A stretch of DNA of 64,000 nucleotides from Hyparrhenia diplandra. Lineage: Eukaryota; Streptophyta; Magnoliopsida; Poales; Poaceae. The stretch spans positions 62,001 to 126,000 of the forward strand of contig JADLZK010008555.1 in NCBI GenBank assembly GCA_015847255.1, read 5' to 3'. Positions 34,240-45,131 of the stretch are shown in pieces; position 1 is the stretch's first letter, and each line of letters opens with the position of its first letter. Under the pieces are notes generated by a model that worked only from the letters and a program-made list of their open reading frames with translations, ran no database searches and was not told the origin of the DNA. Both the position numbers and the translations under genes were made by a program.

Positions 34240-34644
34240 TTAGAGATTCAAACATAGGACAAGATGATTTCAAATCAAAAAGTTGTCAAATAAAAGGATT
34301 TTCATAACTTTCCAAAATCCACAACTTTTATTTTGGTATAAAGTTTGAACTACAGAGTTATCGGTCTCGAAAGTACTAACTCTGATATAAAGTTCGTCTT
34401 CATCGGACATCATATTAGTAATTTATGAAGTTTTATTGCATATTGGTTTAAGCCATTAACCCGACATGATAGTATCAGTGTCAGTTCTTAGCTAAAACCG
34501 GTAGTGATAATCCAATATCACTGGCAGTTTTGGCCAATGAGGACCGAATATCAGGGTTGATTGCTCCTATCACTGCTAGTTTTCTTAAAATCCGGTAGTG
34601 ATGACTGATGAGACCCGACAGTGATGTCCTATTCTGTAGTAGTG
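34240..34644. mobile_element. CACTA right end in RLK copy 2 intron
   Basis: The border CTGTAGTAGTG at 34634-34644 is the inverse of CACTACTACAG. Subterminal 'ccggtagtgat' and 'atcactggcag/atcactgctag' motifs lie at 34498-34625. The left limit is uncertain; the part up to about 34500 is shared with 30187-30390. Confidence 0.55.
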
Positions 34645-35689
34645 ATTCTAGTGAATCACACCCAAAAAAAAAAAATATTCCAATATAAAATATAAAAAGC
34701 TGCAACATCACATTCATAGTCAATCCGTAAGAAAAACACATGTTTGCTCACTCATGCGCCGTATAGGACTTTTACGCCTAATCAGTTATTTAGGAGTACC
34801 GTTCCAAATCCATATGATCAAATATACCGGAGAATTGATCCATGATCGATGCATCTTCATATATTGTTGAAGATAGAAATGGTGCGGGGGGGGGGGGGTA
34901 CTACTACCCTCTTTCGCTCAGCATTGAAGCTATCCCTTGGTTTTGATGGATACAAATTCGGTCTCTACTAGCAACGACTAATCATTTATGTGTGTCTCCC
35001 TTGTGCTATAAATTAATAAACTGGGATGTTTTCTTTTCACTACATTCATGTTTCTAGGATTAAACAGGAGATAATAACTGCCATCATCCATTAATTTGTT
35101 TGCAATAAGTCAATGTACTCAATATAGCTATGCGATTATACTTCCAAAACATAATATTTTGATGCATTCCTTGATTTAATTACATAGCCACAAAAATCCA
35201 CTTTCCAGACCTTTTTTTGCACCGTGAAATATTCTTGTGCTGCTACTACAGACTGTCAAAAAAAAATAGCACTGCTCGTAGCTTAGTTAATTATAATCTT
35301 TTCATGATCTGATCATATTCATCATTTGTGCCATGCTAGTTGATGCTATTATGGGTATCAAATTCGATTATAGAGTGATGAACAAAAACTGGACGGGCGA
35401 TCCATGTTTCTCAGACACGTTATGGGACGGCGTGAAATGCAACAATACAAGTCATGACCTGCTTTCTAGGATTATATAACTGTGAGTATTTGAAAACACA
35501 GTTTGGAATATATTGCATCGTGATTCTTCTGTGTGATTCTTATGTTTCTGATTCTTACTTGTGTTGACTTGAAAATTATATTCTGATGCAGGAATCTCTC
35601 CAACAGCAACTTGAGTGGTGAAATATCTTTGAACTTTACATTACTCACGGCACTCGAAACTTTGTGAGTGCTCAAAACACACAGTACTT

Positions 35690-35740
35690 TTTTTAAAAAA
35701 GGAATATTCAGCTTCTGCATTGACTAATGCACATGGTTGT
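35690..35740 (-). mobile_element. ~51-bp truncated L1 tail with TSD
   Basis: Left TSD tcaaaacacacagtactt (35672-35689) and right TSD tcaaaacacagtactt (35741-35756) differ by a 2-bp slip. The insert begins ttttttaaaaaagg. Read on the - strand it is tgcagaagctgaatattcc plus poly(A), like L1 3' tails. Copy 1 lacks it at the corresponding place (8590). Confidence 0.6.
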
Positions 35741-37102
35741 TCAAAACACAGTACTTCGCTGACTAAAAAACTATTATTTCAAGTTGTACTGTTTTTGTTG
35801 TCTTAGAATAATTTTAGAAACTTTACAGCACTTGTGATTAAACTCACTTCATAGAGGCATCATATTAGGGATTGTACCTAGGTGGACACTTTAAATTACA
35901 CCTGTAGTGATATTGTAGTGGTTTGATGGTTTTCTTCCATTGAATCCATTTTATTTACTTTTGCAAATTTATTTTACTCCTAAATTCTACTTAAGTCACT
36001 CCCTAGGGTGTTTTTCGTTCTGGGGTGGCGAAGTAATAAGGGACTAATACAATGTGGGGAGATAGTGCATCTGGTGTGCTTGCATGCATGTATGGTGATA
36101 TGCAGAGTGTAACAAGCAAGCAAGGATTTGCTCAATAAGAGAATGTCACAAAAATTTGGGACGGAACCCGGTTTGGCCTCACCACTGCGCTAGGATCGAA
36201 CGGGTCAGACCTCAGGATTGGTGACAAAGATCTGCTGTCTAGTTATGTTAGGACAAACATAGTATTAGCAAGGCTCTCATTTTTTTGTTCAAATTTCTTT
36301 AACATCTTATTATCCACAACTTCTGCAGCTTTATTTCACTGATAATATTATGAAAGTACTGACATATCTGGTGGTTCATTTCAAATTTAGATAGATTTAT
36401 ATGACAAGCTTAATTCGAATATTTTCCCATGTACACTAATACTAAAGCGTCAAATAGAAAGAATGCAGAAGAGTAACCACAAGCATCATGCTTCCTTGAG
36501 TGCATGGGTTTCACTTGTAATCTACTTGTCAATTGAACAAGGTCTTTATAGAACATCTCGTTTGTGATGATGCATTTCCTCATGCCTACATGTTTAATTT
36601 CCTTGACTTTATTAGATCACATCTTCTAGCTATACATACCTCGTTGTCTCTGTTTGAAATAAATAAGGTCAATCTCAGTGGGAGTTTCATAGCTCTGTTT
36701 TTCAAGACACCTAGGTATATTCAAAGCGGGGTAAACATGTTTCATCCCCATGAAGCCCATTTGATCCCATCCCATGAAACTATTTTTCATCTCTCTGTTC
36801 ATTTAAACTATGCCACATCAGCTTATTTAATATACATGAAACTAGGCCAGTCATATCGAGAAAAATTGAATGCCATATACGTTTTGGAAATTTTGAAATT
36901 GTCTAGGAATGGAAAATTTGAAATCCATTGACGAAGGACTGCATACTCGCCATTTTGCCATGATTTGACACAAAATTGGATGACTTGTCACAAATCATAT
37001 ACTCTATAACGGAGTAACATATATGGTTTTTTATCCCCTCATGGCTTGACACAAAATTTGTTGATATGTCACTAACCATACTCTATATCTTGATATACTT
37101 TA

Positions 37103-37157
37103 ATTTTTTAGATAGAAGGTTTCCCCTGCTTTTTGAAAAAAAAAGCATACAGCATCC
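37103..37157 (-). mobile_element. 55-bp truncated L1 tail with 15-bp TSD
   Basis: TCTTGATATACTTTA occurs at 37088-37102 and 37158-37172. The insert, on the - strand, ends ggggaaaccttctatctaaaaaat, a typical L1-like tail. RLK copy 1 has the empty site at about 10240-10260. Confidence 0.7.
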
Positions 37158-37667
37158 TCTTGATATACTTTATTACCACATTCTGTTATTTATTAATAGT
37201 TTGGGATACCAGCAGTTCTTTTATAGTTTGGGATACCTGTAGGGTACACCACTATTTTTGAAGAATAAGTTCTTATATGATTTTTGACATTCCTCATAAG
37301 TTGTGCATACATTACATACTTTTTCAGGGGTTTATCTAACAACAACTTATACGGGCCAATACCTGATTTCCTAATAAGTTTGCCATCACTTCGAGTTCTG
37401 TAAGTAAATGTGTATTTGGTTGCAAATTAATGCCAGACTTGGGACATTACCATTTGACTACCACTTTCTACAGAAATTTAACCGGCAATCATCTGAGAGG
37501 CCCGCTTCCAGAATCTTTTGTAAAAATGACACAAGTACACTTGATTTCAGGTTTTCACTTCCTTACTTGATGCTTCAAAAATTTTTGTAGATGTTTTATG
37601 TGATTCTCAAAGAGATGATTTTTTTTTTTTTTTTTCAACTGACCTGATTGTTTTTTTTCAATTTTAG

Positions 37668-39507
37668 CTATGATCAGCTTGTGATTGGGCCTCGTTGCGC
37701 TTAAAAAGAACAAATCCGTCAAGAAAAAAACACAATTGTCAAAGTTGTCTCAATAGGGGTATCTGTGCTAGTACTGGCTATACTTATTATTGGATATTTC
37801 ATCAAGAGAAAGAAAATACATCCCACCGGTGTGTTCTAATTCATTTTGTCACCTAAATCAAGTATATATGCATATATTTGAAGTTTTCTAAATCTGGTAT
37901 ATATGTTATATATGTTTGAGACTAGTGCGACCAGCATCTACACATGACGATCTTGCGAGAGATTCAGAACTTGAGAACAATGTTTCTAGAACTAGAAGTG
38001 AAAAAGGCCATGTGGGCAACCTGCAAAATAGTGAGAATAGACAGTTCACGTACAAAGAACTGGAGAGGATGACTAATAATTTCGAAGGGTTGATAGGACA
38101 TGGAGGTTTTGGCCGTGTGTACTATGGCCGATTAGAAAACGGGACTGAGGTTGCCGTCAGGATGCTTTCTGAATCATCACTACATGGGCTGGATCAGTTT
38201 CTGGCTGAGGTATTGTATTCAGTAAAAGAAAGTGCACCCAAAATTTAGAAGTCCATTTTTATAATAATTATAATTTCCTATATTTTTGTACCTTGTTAAA
38301 GGTTCGGAGCTTGACAAAGGTGCATCACAGGAATCTAGTTTCTTTAGTTGGTTACTGCTGGGAAGGAGATCACTTGGCACTGGTTTATGAGTACCTCTCT
38401 CGAGGCAGTCTTTTTGATCAACTCAGAGGTTTGTACTTGCAGTTACTTATAATTGACTACTCCCTCCGTTCCAAATTATAAGTCGCTTCAACTTTTTGGT
38501 ACACTCATTTCTCAAACGTTAGCCCTATTGTGTGTAAGTTGTCCAATTTACTTAACAGAAAATTATTTCCATCAACAATAATGTTCTTTTTGCTGATACA
38601 AAAATGCAGGTAAAAATGGTGTTACTGAAACCTTGAATTGGGGAACACGTGTACGAGTAGTGCTTGAAGCTGCACAAGGTATTTAAATTTGATAGTGGGA
38701 AAAACATGGTCCTCAGGAAAATCCTCCTTATGCTCTTCTTTGTATATATTTGATTTTTGGGAACTTACTCGTGCCATGCATATAATAGGCCTGGATTATC
38801 TGCACAAAGGATGCAACCCCCAATAATCCACCGTGATGTGAAAACCAGCAACATTCTCCTGGGTCGAAATCTAGAGGCTAAACTAGCAGATTTTGGACTT
38901 TCAAAAACCTATCTAAGCGACAGTCGGACTCACATATCAGCCACTGCAGCTGGCACATCTGGTTACATCGATCCAGAGTGAGTATACTCAATGACTTGCT
39001 AAATTTTATCCATATAGTGGCTGAGTGGGTATACCATCTTTTTTATATATGAAACATGTTTTGATACTCACTTCTTGAACCAACGCTCTCGTCTGCTGTT
39101 TCTTCAGATACTACCACACTGGCAGGCTCACCGAGAGCAGCGATGTCTATAGCTTCGGAGTGGTTTTACTGGAGGTAGCTACCGGCAAGGCTCCGATACT
39201 GCCAGGCCATGGCCACATCGTTCAGCGAGTCAGCCAGATGATAACTGCAGGTGAAGACATCAGTAGTATCGCTGATGCGCGCCTAGAAGGTGCCTACGAT
39301 GTGAGTTCCATGTGGAAGGTTGTGGACACTGCGAACCAGTGCACGTCCGATGCTGCTGCTCAAAGGCCAACGATGGCTACCGTGGTGGCGCAGCTGAAGG
39401 AGAGCTTGGCATTAGAGGAAGCTCGTGAGTCGGATAGTAGCATCAAGGCAACTCCAGGAGGTGATATCTCGTCTTTGCTCTCCGCGGGTGGTCCATCCGC
39501 GAGATGA
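37668..39507 (+). pseudogene. Copy 2 membrane helix and kinase exons
   Basis: Exon 37668-37828 encodes the helix (SIGVSVLVLAILIIGYFI) but has an in-frame TAA at 37701-37703. 37926-38209 has GHGGFGRVYYG and VAVRM; Arg replaces the invariant Lys. 38302-38428 and 38610-38678 match copy 1. 38789-38977 has HRDVKTSNILL and ADFGLSKTYLSDSRTHISATAAGTSGYIDPE-like sequence, out of frame with its own start. 39108-39507 completes the C-lobe to TGA. Confidence 0.8.
38458..38520. repeat. Half of a Stowaway-type MITE
   Basis: 'actccctccgttccaaattataagtc' is one terminal arm of a MITE in the intron after exon 10 of RLK copy 2. No opposite arm is seen, so it is a truncated copy. Confidence 0.5.
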
Positions 39508-39929
39508 ATCGAAGATGCACCACTCTTTGCCTCTTCACCCTGATTTTTGTGGTTTTGAACTACCCCTACTTGTCATGTTATTATGATAATAGGCTCTGCT
39601 CGGTTCCCATCGCTGCAGAGCCGGCAGCCGCTGCCACTGGCCGATGCTGCAGCATGGCAATCGATCAAACAGAAAACCATTTATTTGGACCATGTACTAA
39701 CTACCAAGCAATGTTTTATTAAGTTTGTACCAAAGGAGAATACTCTATACAAAATAAGAAGGCATGTACTGTCACTGTTTGAATTATTGTGCTGTCACTG
39801 TTCTATCCACTCTTCGGTACGTGTTGTTCTCTACGCTCACTGTTCATGCATTTTTCCATCTGCGTGCGGCCGAGCACAAGTAACATCCTAGTATCATAGT
39901 ATGTATTTTATATGAATACGATGGAAAGA
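39508..39929. other. Downstream of RLK copy 2, nothing recognised
   Basis: Probable 3' flank of copy 2. Open frames at 39504-39722 and 39583-39891 overlap and resemble nothing known. Confidence 0.35.
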
Positions 39930-40638
39930 ATGTTGGAAGGCTCAAGGTAAATATGACTTGATGGTGAAGTGAACATTATTGAGAATACGAATTACAAAGT
40001 AGTCTTGTATGGCAAAATGGTTGTCAAGCAAGGATGTAGGTTGTGATGGACTATGCAAAGGTGAAGAGCAAGCGAGAGACTCCAGATACGATAGATTATG
40101 CAGCAGTGAAGTGCAAGTAAAGTGTTTGGCACTAAAGGACCAAGGCAGTGAAGGCTTAGGTCGATGAAGACCATTTTAAGCTACAAGTGATCTACCCTTA
40201 TGTGAAGAAGCCAAATTAAAAGAGTGTTGATGTCATGGATATCATGTGGCCTGAAGAATAGACAATATGGGTAACAATGTATGCTTGTGTGTATCAACTT
40301 GAAGTCAAAGTGGAATTGTACAATGCAAAGGTATGAAATGTATGTCATGTTTTTACTGGCCATGAGGTGATTAGAGAAGATAAGATGGCTGGGTTTATGC
40401 TAGATACCCATACTAATAAGAGGGACAGTGTTTTTGCATTTTGATTATTGTCTAGTGTCATTTGAGAGGTCTAACATTGTGTTATCATTAAAAATGAGTG
40501 GCGATTTGAACCTGAGTACAAAAAACCTTTGAAAAATAGTTTTAAAATGTTAACTAAATCCAAAAGGGGTGTTATCTAGTGGGAAAACAACTAGAGTTAG
40601 CAATTGAAAAGGTTTGAGAAAGGCTCCAGTGCTGTTTT
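39930..40638. repeat. Old dispersed repeat split by the copia element
   Basis: Related to 240-830. Right after the copia element, 45127 onward continues as 'ttcagcaagggcaatctgacc', so the repeat extends to at least about 45200. No protein remnant is recognised. Confidence 0.45.
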
Positions 40639-41044
40639 TGTTAGCTAAATTACTGCCAGAGTCTTGTAAATTTGTAATCTAGTTCCTAGAGTCTTTGAGT
40701 CATGTAATCGGTTAGCTAGTGGAGTTGGGCATGATTGGAGGCGTGCTTGATCATGACACAACTCGGAGAGTCTGTTCGGCTCACGCCATGTCGTGTGCTG
40801 CACACGTAGCGCACGCCGCAGGGAAAGGGTGTGGCGCTCATCGCACGGCGTGGCATGGGGGACTTGGAGACGGAGTCCGAAGTCTGTATAAATATCAAAC
40901 AATGAATAAACACCAAGGCTGGGGCAACGAAAAATATTCTCCTGCTTGTTCTATCATTTCCATCTAATACCAAGCTCTCTCCGTGTTCACCGCGTCGTTG
41001 CCAGCGTTCACATCCTCACACTCAACAAAGATCGAGTTCCAACA
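40639..41044 (+). repeat. Copia 5' LTR
   Basis: 406 bp, TGTTAGC...CCAACA. It matches 44728-45126 with indels. A TATA box TATAAATA lies at 40887-40894. Confidence 0.85.
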
Positions 41045-41045
41045 A

Positions 41046-41058
41046 CGGTATTGGAGCC
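41046..41058 (+). promoter_or_regulatory. Copia primer-binding site
   Basis: CGGTATTGGAGCC one base after the 5' LTR resembles TGGTATCAGAGC, the initiator-Met tRNA complement used by most plant copia elements, with three differences. Confidence 0.6.
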
Positions 41059-41209
41059 GAATGGTTGAAAAGGGAGGAGGCGGTCGTTGTGAGATGAAGT
41101 TGTAGAGGAAGCAGGGTGGTTCAGTCCACCGGCAACAAGGAGAAGAAGTCGCGAACTCAACCATCGCCGCCATGGGTGACTCTCGCCAAAGACAGGGAGG
41201 AGCGTGCGA

Positions 41210-42060
41210 TGGATCGGGCAAACACAAGCTTGATTTGGCCGACATTATCACACACAAATTATCAAGAGTGGTCGACCCTGGTGCAATGCAATCTCGAAGG
41301 CATGTATTTGTGGGAGGCGATTGAGTCAGATAAGGTGGAGAGACGCAAGGATCCACTTGCCTTATGGGCTTTGATCATGGCGTGCCGCGGAGATGCACTC
41401 CATGTTGCTGAACAAGAAGTCAGCCAAGGAAGCATGGGAGGCAATCAAGACCATGTGTCTCGGTGCAGATCGTGTAATGCGTTAAGGAGGTGACTGCCTA
41501 AAGCTGCTGTCAGATTTTGAAGCACTCTCGTTCAAATCTGGAGAAGCAATAGATGAGTTTTCCATGAGGATTTTGAAGTTAGTCACTAATCTCAGGGGAC
41601 TATAAGAAACAATTGATGACATGAGGGTTGTCAGAAAATTTCTACGAGTTCTACTGACACGCTACAATCAGGTACGGTCTCGATTGAGATGTGTGACTTG
41701 AAGAAGATGAGCATCGAGGACCTTGTCGGGCGTCTCCGGCTGCTGAAGATCGTTTCAAGCCAACCATGGAGGAGACCACAGAGAAGGTTGGGTGCCTATT
41801 GTTGTCTGAGGAAGAATGGCTGGCCAAAAATGAAAGTCGTACGTTGTCGGATGGAGCATCTGGAAGTCAATACGGCAAGAAGGACAAGCCTGGGGCACGA
41901 GGAGGTGACTCACGTGACTCCGGTGCATGGATCACGTCGATGGGTATTCCTCGGCGAAGAGGAAGGTGCAAGAAGTGCAACATCTGTGGGAACTTTGACA
42001 AAGAATGCAAGACCACACAAAAGCAGGAAAAACAGGAGGTAGCACACCATATGAATCAAG
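41210..42060 (+). pseudogene. Copia gag region
   Basis: 41210-41500 encodes NTSLIWPTLSHTNYQEWSTL and YLWEAIES, the UBN2-like N-terminal gag sequence. The knuckle CNICGNFDKEC (about 41974-42008) lacks the His of CCHC. Stops at about 41490, 41606 and others split the frame. Gag forms the particle and binds the RNA. Confidence 0.65.
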
Positions 42061-42169
42061 ACAATGAGAATCCAACGCTCATGATGGCTGAAGTCTACAA
42101 TCTAGTGCAGATTGCAGAGATGCCACGGGTGTTCCTAAACCAGGAACATGTGTCCCCAAGGGAGTACAA

Positions 42170-42950
42170 GGAAGGTGCTTGGTTTCTTGACACCGGAGTG
42201 ACAAATCACATGAGTGGGTGTCAAGATGCGACGACAACACTATACATGATGAGAGCGTGTGCTCACGGAGGTGTATTACATTCCCTCTCTCAAGGGTAAC
42301 ACTATGAGTCTCGTGTAACTCGAAGAAGGCGGGTGTCGTGTTGAAATTGATCACGGGGTGATGCAAGTCTTCGAGCGCTGTCTGGAGGTGAATAAGGAGC
42401 GAAGAGTGTTGATAAGTGTAGTGTGGAAAAATTGTCTGTAAATTATGAAAGTAAGCCTGACCTCGCCTGTTTGCCTAAGGTCGAAGATGGACAAGCAAGC
42501 TTGGTTGTGGCATGCTCAATTTGGTCATCTCAATTTCAAATCACTTCACGACCTAGGCACCAAACAGATGGTGGAAGGTATTCCACCGATCAATCGGGCC
42601 GAGCAGGTTTGCGATGGTTGTGCCCTCACCAAACAGCATCGTACGCTGTTTCCCCAAACATCTGCATACTGTGCGAGTGAAGGACTAGAGCTGGTGCATG
42701 GAGACTTGTGTGGTCCGGTCTTGCCGGCCACACCAGGCAAGAAGTCCTATTTCTTGCTTATCGTTGATGACCATAGCCACTATATGTGGCTGGACTTGCT
42801 ATCATCAAAATATCAAACATTGTCATGCTTTAAGAAGATCAAGGCGGCGGCCGAGGTGGAGCCCGGATCCAAGCCTTCCATTCCAATTTAAGAAGATCAA
42901 GGCGGCGGCCAAGGTTGTGCATCTAAAAGTGTTAGTTGTGCCTTATCTCT
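42170..42950 (+). pseudogene. Copia protease and truncated integrase
   Basis: WFLDTGVTNHMSG (about 42180-42216) is the aspartic protease motif. From 42495, WHAQFGHLNFKSL, then GIPPINRAEQVCDGCALTKQHR is the GAG-pre-integrase zinc region, then ELVHGDLCGPV and YFLLIVDDHSHYMWL start the integrase core. The sequence ends after KIKAAAEVE. The remaining catalytic D and E are missing, and the next sequence is a hinge-like Pro/Ser segment. A 24-bp unit is duplicated at the break (42829-42852, 42888-42910). Confidence 0.7.
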
Positions 42951-43079
42951 AGCTTCATCTGCAGATGAAATTCCAACTCCTTCCATTCCATCAACACCGA
43001 TCGCTGGTAGCTTGGGATCAACACCTGCACCGTTCGAGTGGGCCACGCCACCGTCTAATGCCTCTGAAGATTCTGAAGG

Positions 43080-43930
43080 TGCACCAAGGCGTTATAGGAC
43101 ACTAATAGACTTGCTTGATTCAATAGATGTGTTCACGCTAGATTATAGTGGATTGTGCCTTATTGTAGTAGAAGAACCTAGGACAGTAGATGAGGCCATG
43201 AAGAACAATTGTTGGAGATAGGCTATGCAAGCAATTGAGGATAACAGGACCTGGGATGTGTGTGATCTAGTGACTGGTCATAAGTCTATAGGCCTTAAGT
43301 GGGTCTTTAAGGTCAAAAAAGGACCCCAAGTCAAGTTATCAAGCACAAAGAAAGACTGGTCATGAAAGGATACGCCCAACAGCGGGGGTTTGGACTTCAA
43401 CGAAGTGTTTGCGCCGTGGGCAATATTAGAAACCGCCGGGGGTTTACTGGCTTTAGCAGCACATGGAGGATGGTAGGTACACCATACGGATGTCAAATCG
43501 ACATTTTTGAATGGATACCTATGAGTCGGTGTATGTAAAGCAACCACCTAGTTTCATCATTGGCACAGGTGACAAGGTTCTCAAGTTAAAGAAAGCACTC
43601 TATGGGTTGAGGCAAGCGCCAAGGGCTTGGAATTCAAAGCTTGATAAATAACTACTTGCTCTCGGTTTTGTCAGAAGCAAGTTGGATCATGTTGTATATA
43701 GAAGAGGTGGAAAAAATCCTTTATGCTAGTAGGTGTTTATGTTGACGATCTAATCATCTTTGGACCTAAGATCAATAACATCGAGGGTTTCAAGTCAGAG
43801 ATGAAGAAAAGATTCAGCATGAGTGATCTAGGCCTTCTTAGCTATTACTTGGGAATATAAGTGAAGCAAAGAGAGCAAGGAATCACATTGAGTCAAAGAT
43901 CATATGCGATTTTGGAGACAACGGGTATGA
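43080..43930 (+). pseudogene. Copia reverse transcriptase
   Basis: Fragments in order: PRTVDEAM (43186), NRTWDVCDL and GLKWVFKVK (about 43243-43320), FNEVFAP (43397), HHTDVKSTFLNGYL (43480), LWVEASAKGL (43610) and the catalytic YVDD at 43738-43749, followed by MKKRFSMSDLGLLSYYLGI. At least six stops or frameshifts interrupt it. Confidence 0.75.
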
Positions 43931-44029
43931 AGGACAGCAATCCTTTGTGATACACCGATGGACGAATGACTCAAACTGAAGAAGTAGAAAGAGGACGAAG
44001 CCAAGGATGTTACAACATATAGAAGTCTC

Positions 44030-44700
44030 GTTGGAAGCCTCAGATACATTGTCAATACCTGTCCTGACTTAGCATATGCTCTAGGGGTTGCTAGTCGACA
44101 TATGGAGGCTCCGGGAAAGGAACACTGGGTAGCTGTGAAGTGCATCCTCAGTACTTGAAGGGTACAGTTGGATATATATATATTTTTTTTGATAAAAGGG
44201 TACAGTTGGATATGGCTGCAAGTATGAACAAGGCACTGATCTGAAGCTCATCCTGCTCGGATTCAGTGATAGTGACTTCGTGGGGGACGTCGAGGACAGG
44301 AAGAGCACCACCAGCATGGTGTATTTTCTCGGCAGTAGCCTAGTTACTTGGGCTTCACAAAAGCAAAAATTTGTTGCGCTATCTTCATGCGAAGCTAAGT
44401 ACGTAGCAGCAGCAGCATGCCAGGGCGTGCGGCTAAGCCGGTTGCTAGCGGACCTAATGGGAACGAAGGAGATGCTAGTCAAGCTACTCTTGGACAACAT
44501 GTTCGCCATTGCACTCAGCAGAAATCCAGTACGATCGAAGTAAGCACATCGATACTAGGTATCATTTTCTCCGTGAGTGTATTGAATAAGGAAAAGGTGA
44601 CAGTGGAACACATTGGAACGGCTGGGCAGCTTGTCGACATCTTCACAAAGGCGCCGGGGCAAATCAAGTTTTTGGAGCTTAGGAGTGCACTGTGCATCAG
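44030..44700 (+). pseudogene. Copia RNase H, with micro-insertion
   Basis: SLVGSLRYIVNT-like sequence is near 44022, DFVGDVEDRKSTTSMVYFLG and VTWASQKQKFVALSSCEAKYVA at 44276-44410, then VEHIGTAGQLVDIFTKA at 44606-44660. A 20-bp insertion with an 18-bp target duplication breaks it at 44176-44195. Confidence 0.75.
44176..44195 (-). mobile_element. 20-bp poly(T) micro-insertion with 18-bp TSD
   Basis: AAGGGTACAGTTGGATAT occurs at 44158-44175 and 44196-44213. Only 20 bp (mostly T, then gataa) lie between. It may be an extreme truncation of L1 retroposition or another repair event that duplicates its target. Confidence 0.55.
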
Positions 44701-44711
44701 CAAGGTGCAGC

Positions 44712-44727
44712 AAGTTGAGGAGGAGTT
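44712..44727 (+). promoter_or_regulatory. Copia polypurine tract
   Basis: Purine-rich 'gttgaggaggagttt' directly precedes the TG of the 3' LTR at 44728, where second-strand DNA synthesis is primed. Confidence 0.6.
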
Positions 44728-45126
44728 TGTTAGCTAAATTACTGCTTGTAATCTAGTTCCTAGAGTCTTTGAGTCATGTAATTGGTTAGCTAGTGGAGTT
44801 GGGCATGATTGGAGGCGTGCTCAATCATGACACAGACTCGGAGAGTCTGTTCCGGCTCACGTCATGTCGTGTGCTGCGCATGTAGCACACGCCGCAGGGA
44901 AACGGTGTGGCGCTCATCGCACGGCATATGACGTGGAGGACTTTGGGAGTCCCAAGTCTGTATAACTATCGAACAATGAATAAACGCCTAGGCTGCAAGT
45001 TGGGGCAGCGAAAAAATATTATCTTGCTTGTTCTATCGTTTCCATCTAATGCCAAGCTCTCACCGTGTTCACCACGTCGTCGCCGGCGTTCACGTCCTCG
45101 CTCTCAGCAACGATCGAGTTCCAACA
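44728..45126 (+). repeat. Copia 3' LTR
   Basis: 399 bp, TGTTAGC...CCAACA. The TATA region reads TATAACTA where the 5' LTR has TATAAATA. Confidence 0.85.
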
Positions 45127-45131
45127 GTTTT

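Larger units (their letters stand above)
32700..39507 (+). pseudogene. Malectin-like LRR receptor kinase, copy 2 (pseudogene)
   Basis: Same exon plan as copy 1: 32727-32986 (partial), 33455-33938, 35340-35481, 35592-35663, 37328-37399, 37474-37550, 37668-37828, 37926-38209, 38302-38428, 38610-38678, 38789-38977, 39108-39507. Exon 1, intron 1 and the first half of exon 2 are gone; leader sequence is joined directly to mid-malectin near 32727. Further breaks include a missing G near 32820, a missing base near 33710, TAA at 35477-35479, TAA at 37701-37703 and a missing base near 38816-38822 before HRD. The VAVK lysine codon is AGG, Arg (38159-38161). The two stops are substitutions, so it is a true pseudogene rather than an artefact of base calling. 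Confidence 0.85.
40639..45126 (+). mobile_element. Ty1/copia retrotransposon with GTTTT TSD
   Basis: 4488 bp, LTRs 40639-41044 and 44728-45126, flanked by a perfect 5-bp duplication GTTTT (40634-40638, 45127-45131). In order it has a primer-binding site, gag with a CxxC...C knuckle, protease, partial integrase, reverse transcriptase and RNase H, then a polypurine tract. Integrase before reverse transcriptase is the copia order. Frames are broken many times and most of the integrase catalytic region is deleted around 42850-42960, so it cannot move on its own. Confidence 0.85.

Noticed and set aside
41046..41058. tRNA-like segment near the copia LTR
   Set aside because: It is only the primer-binding site; no tRNA cloverleaf surrounds it.
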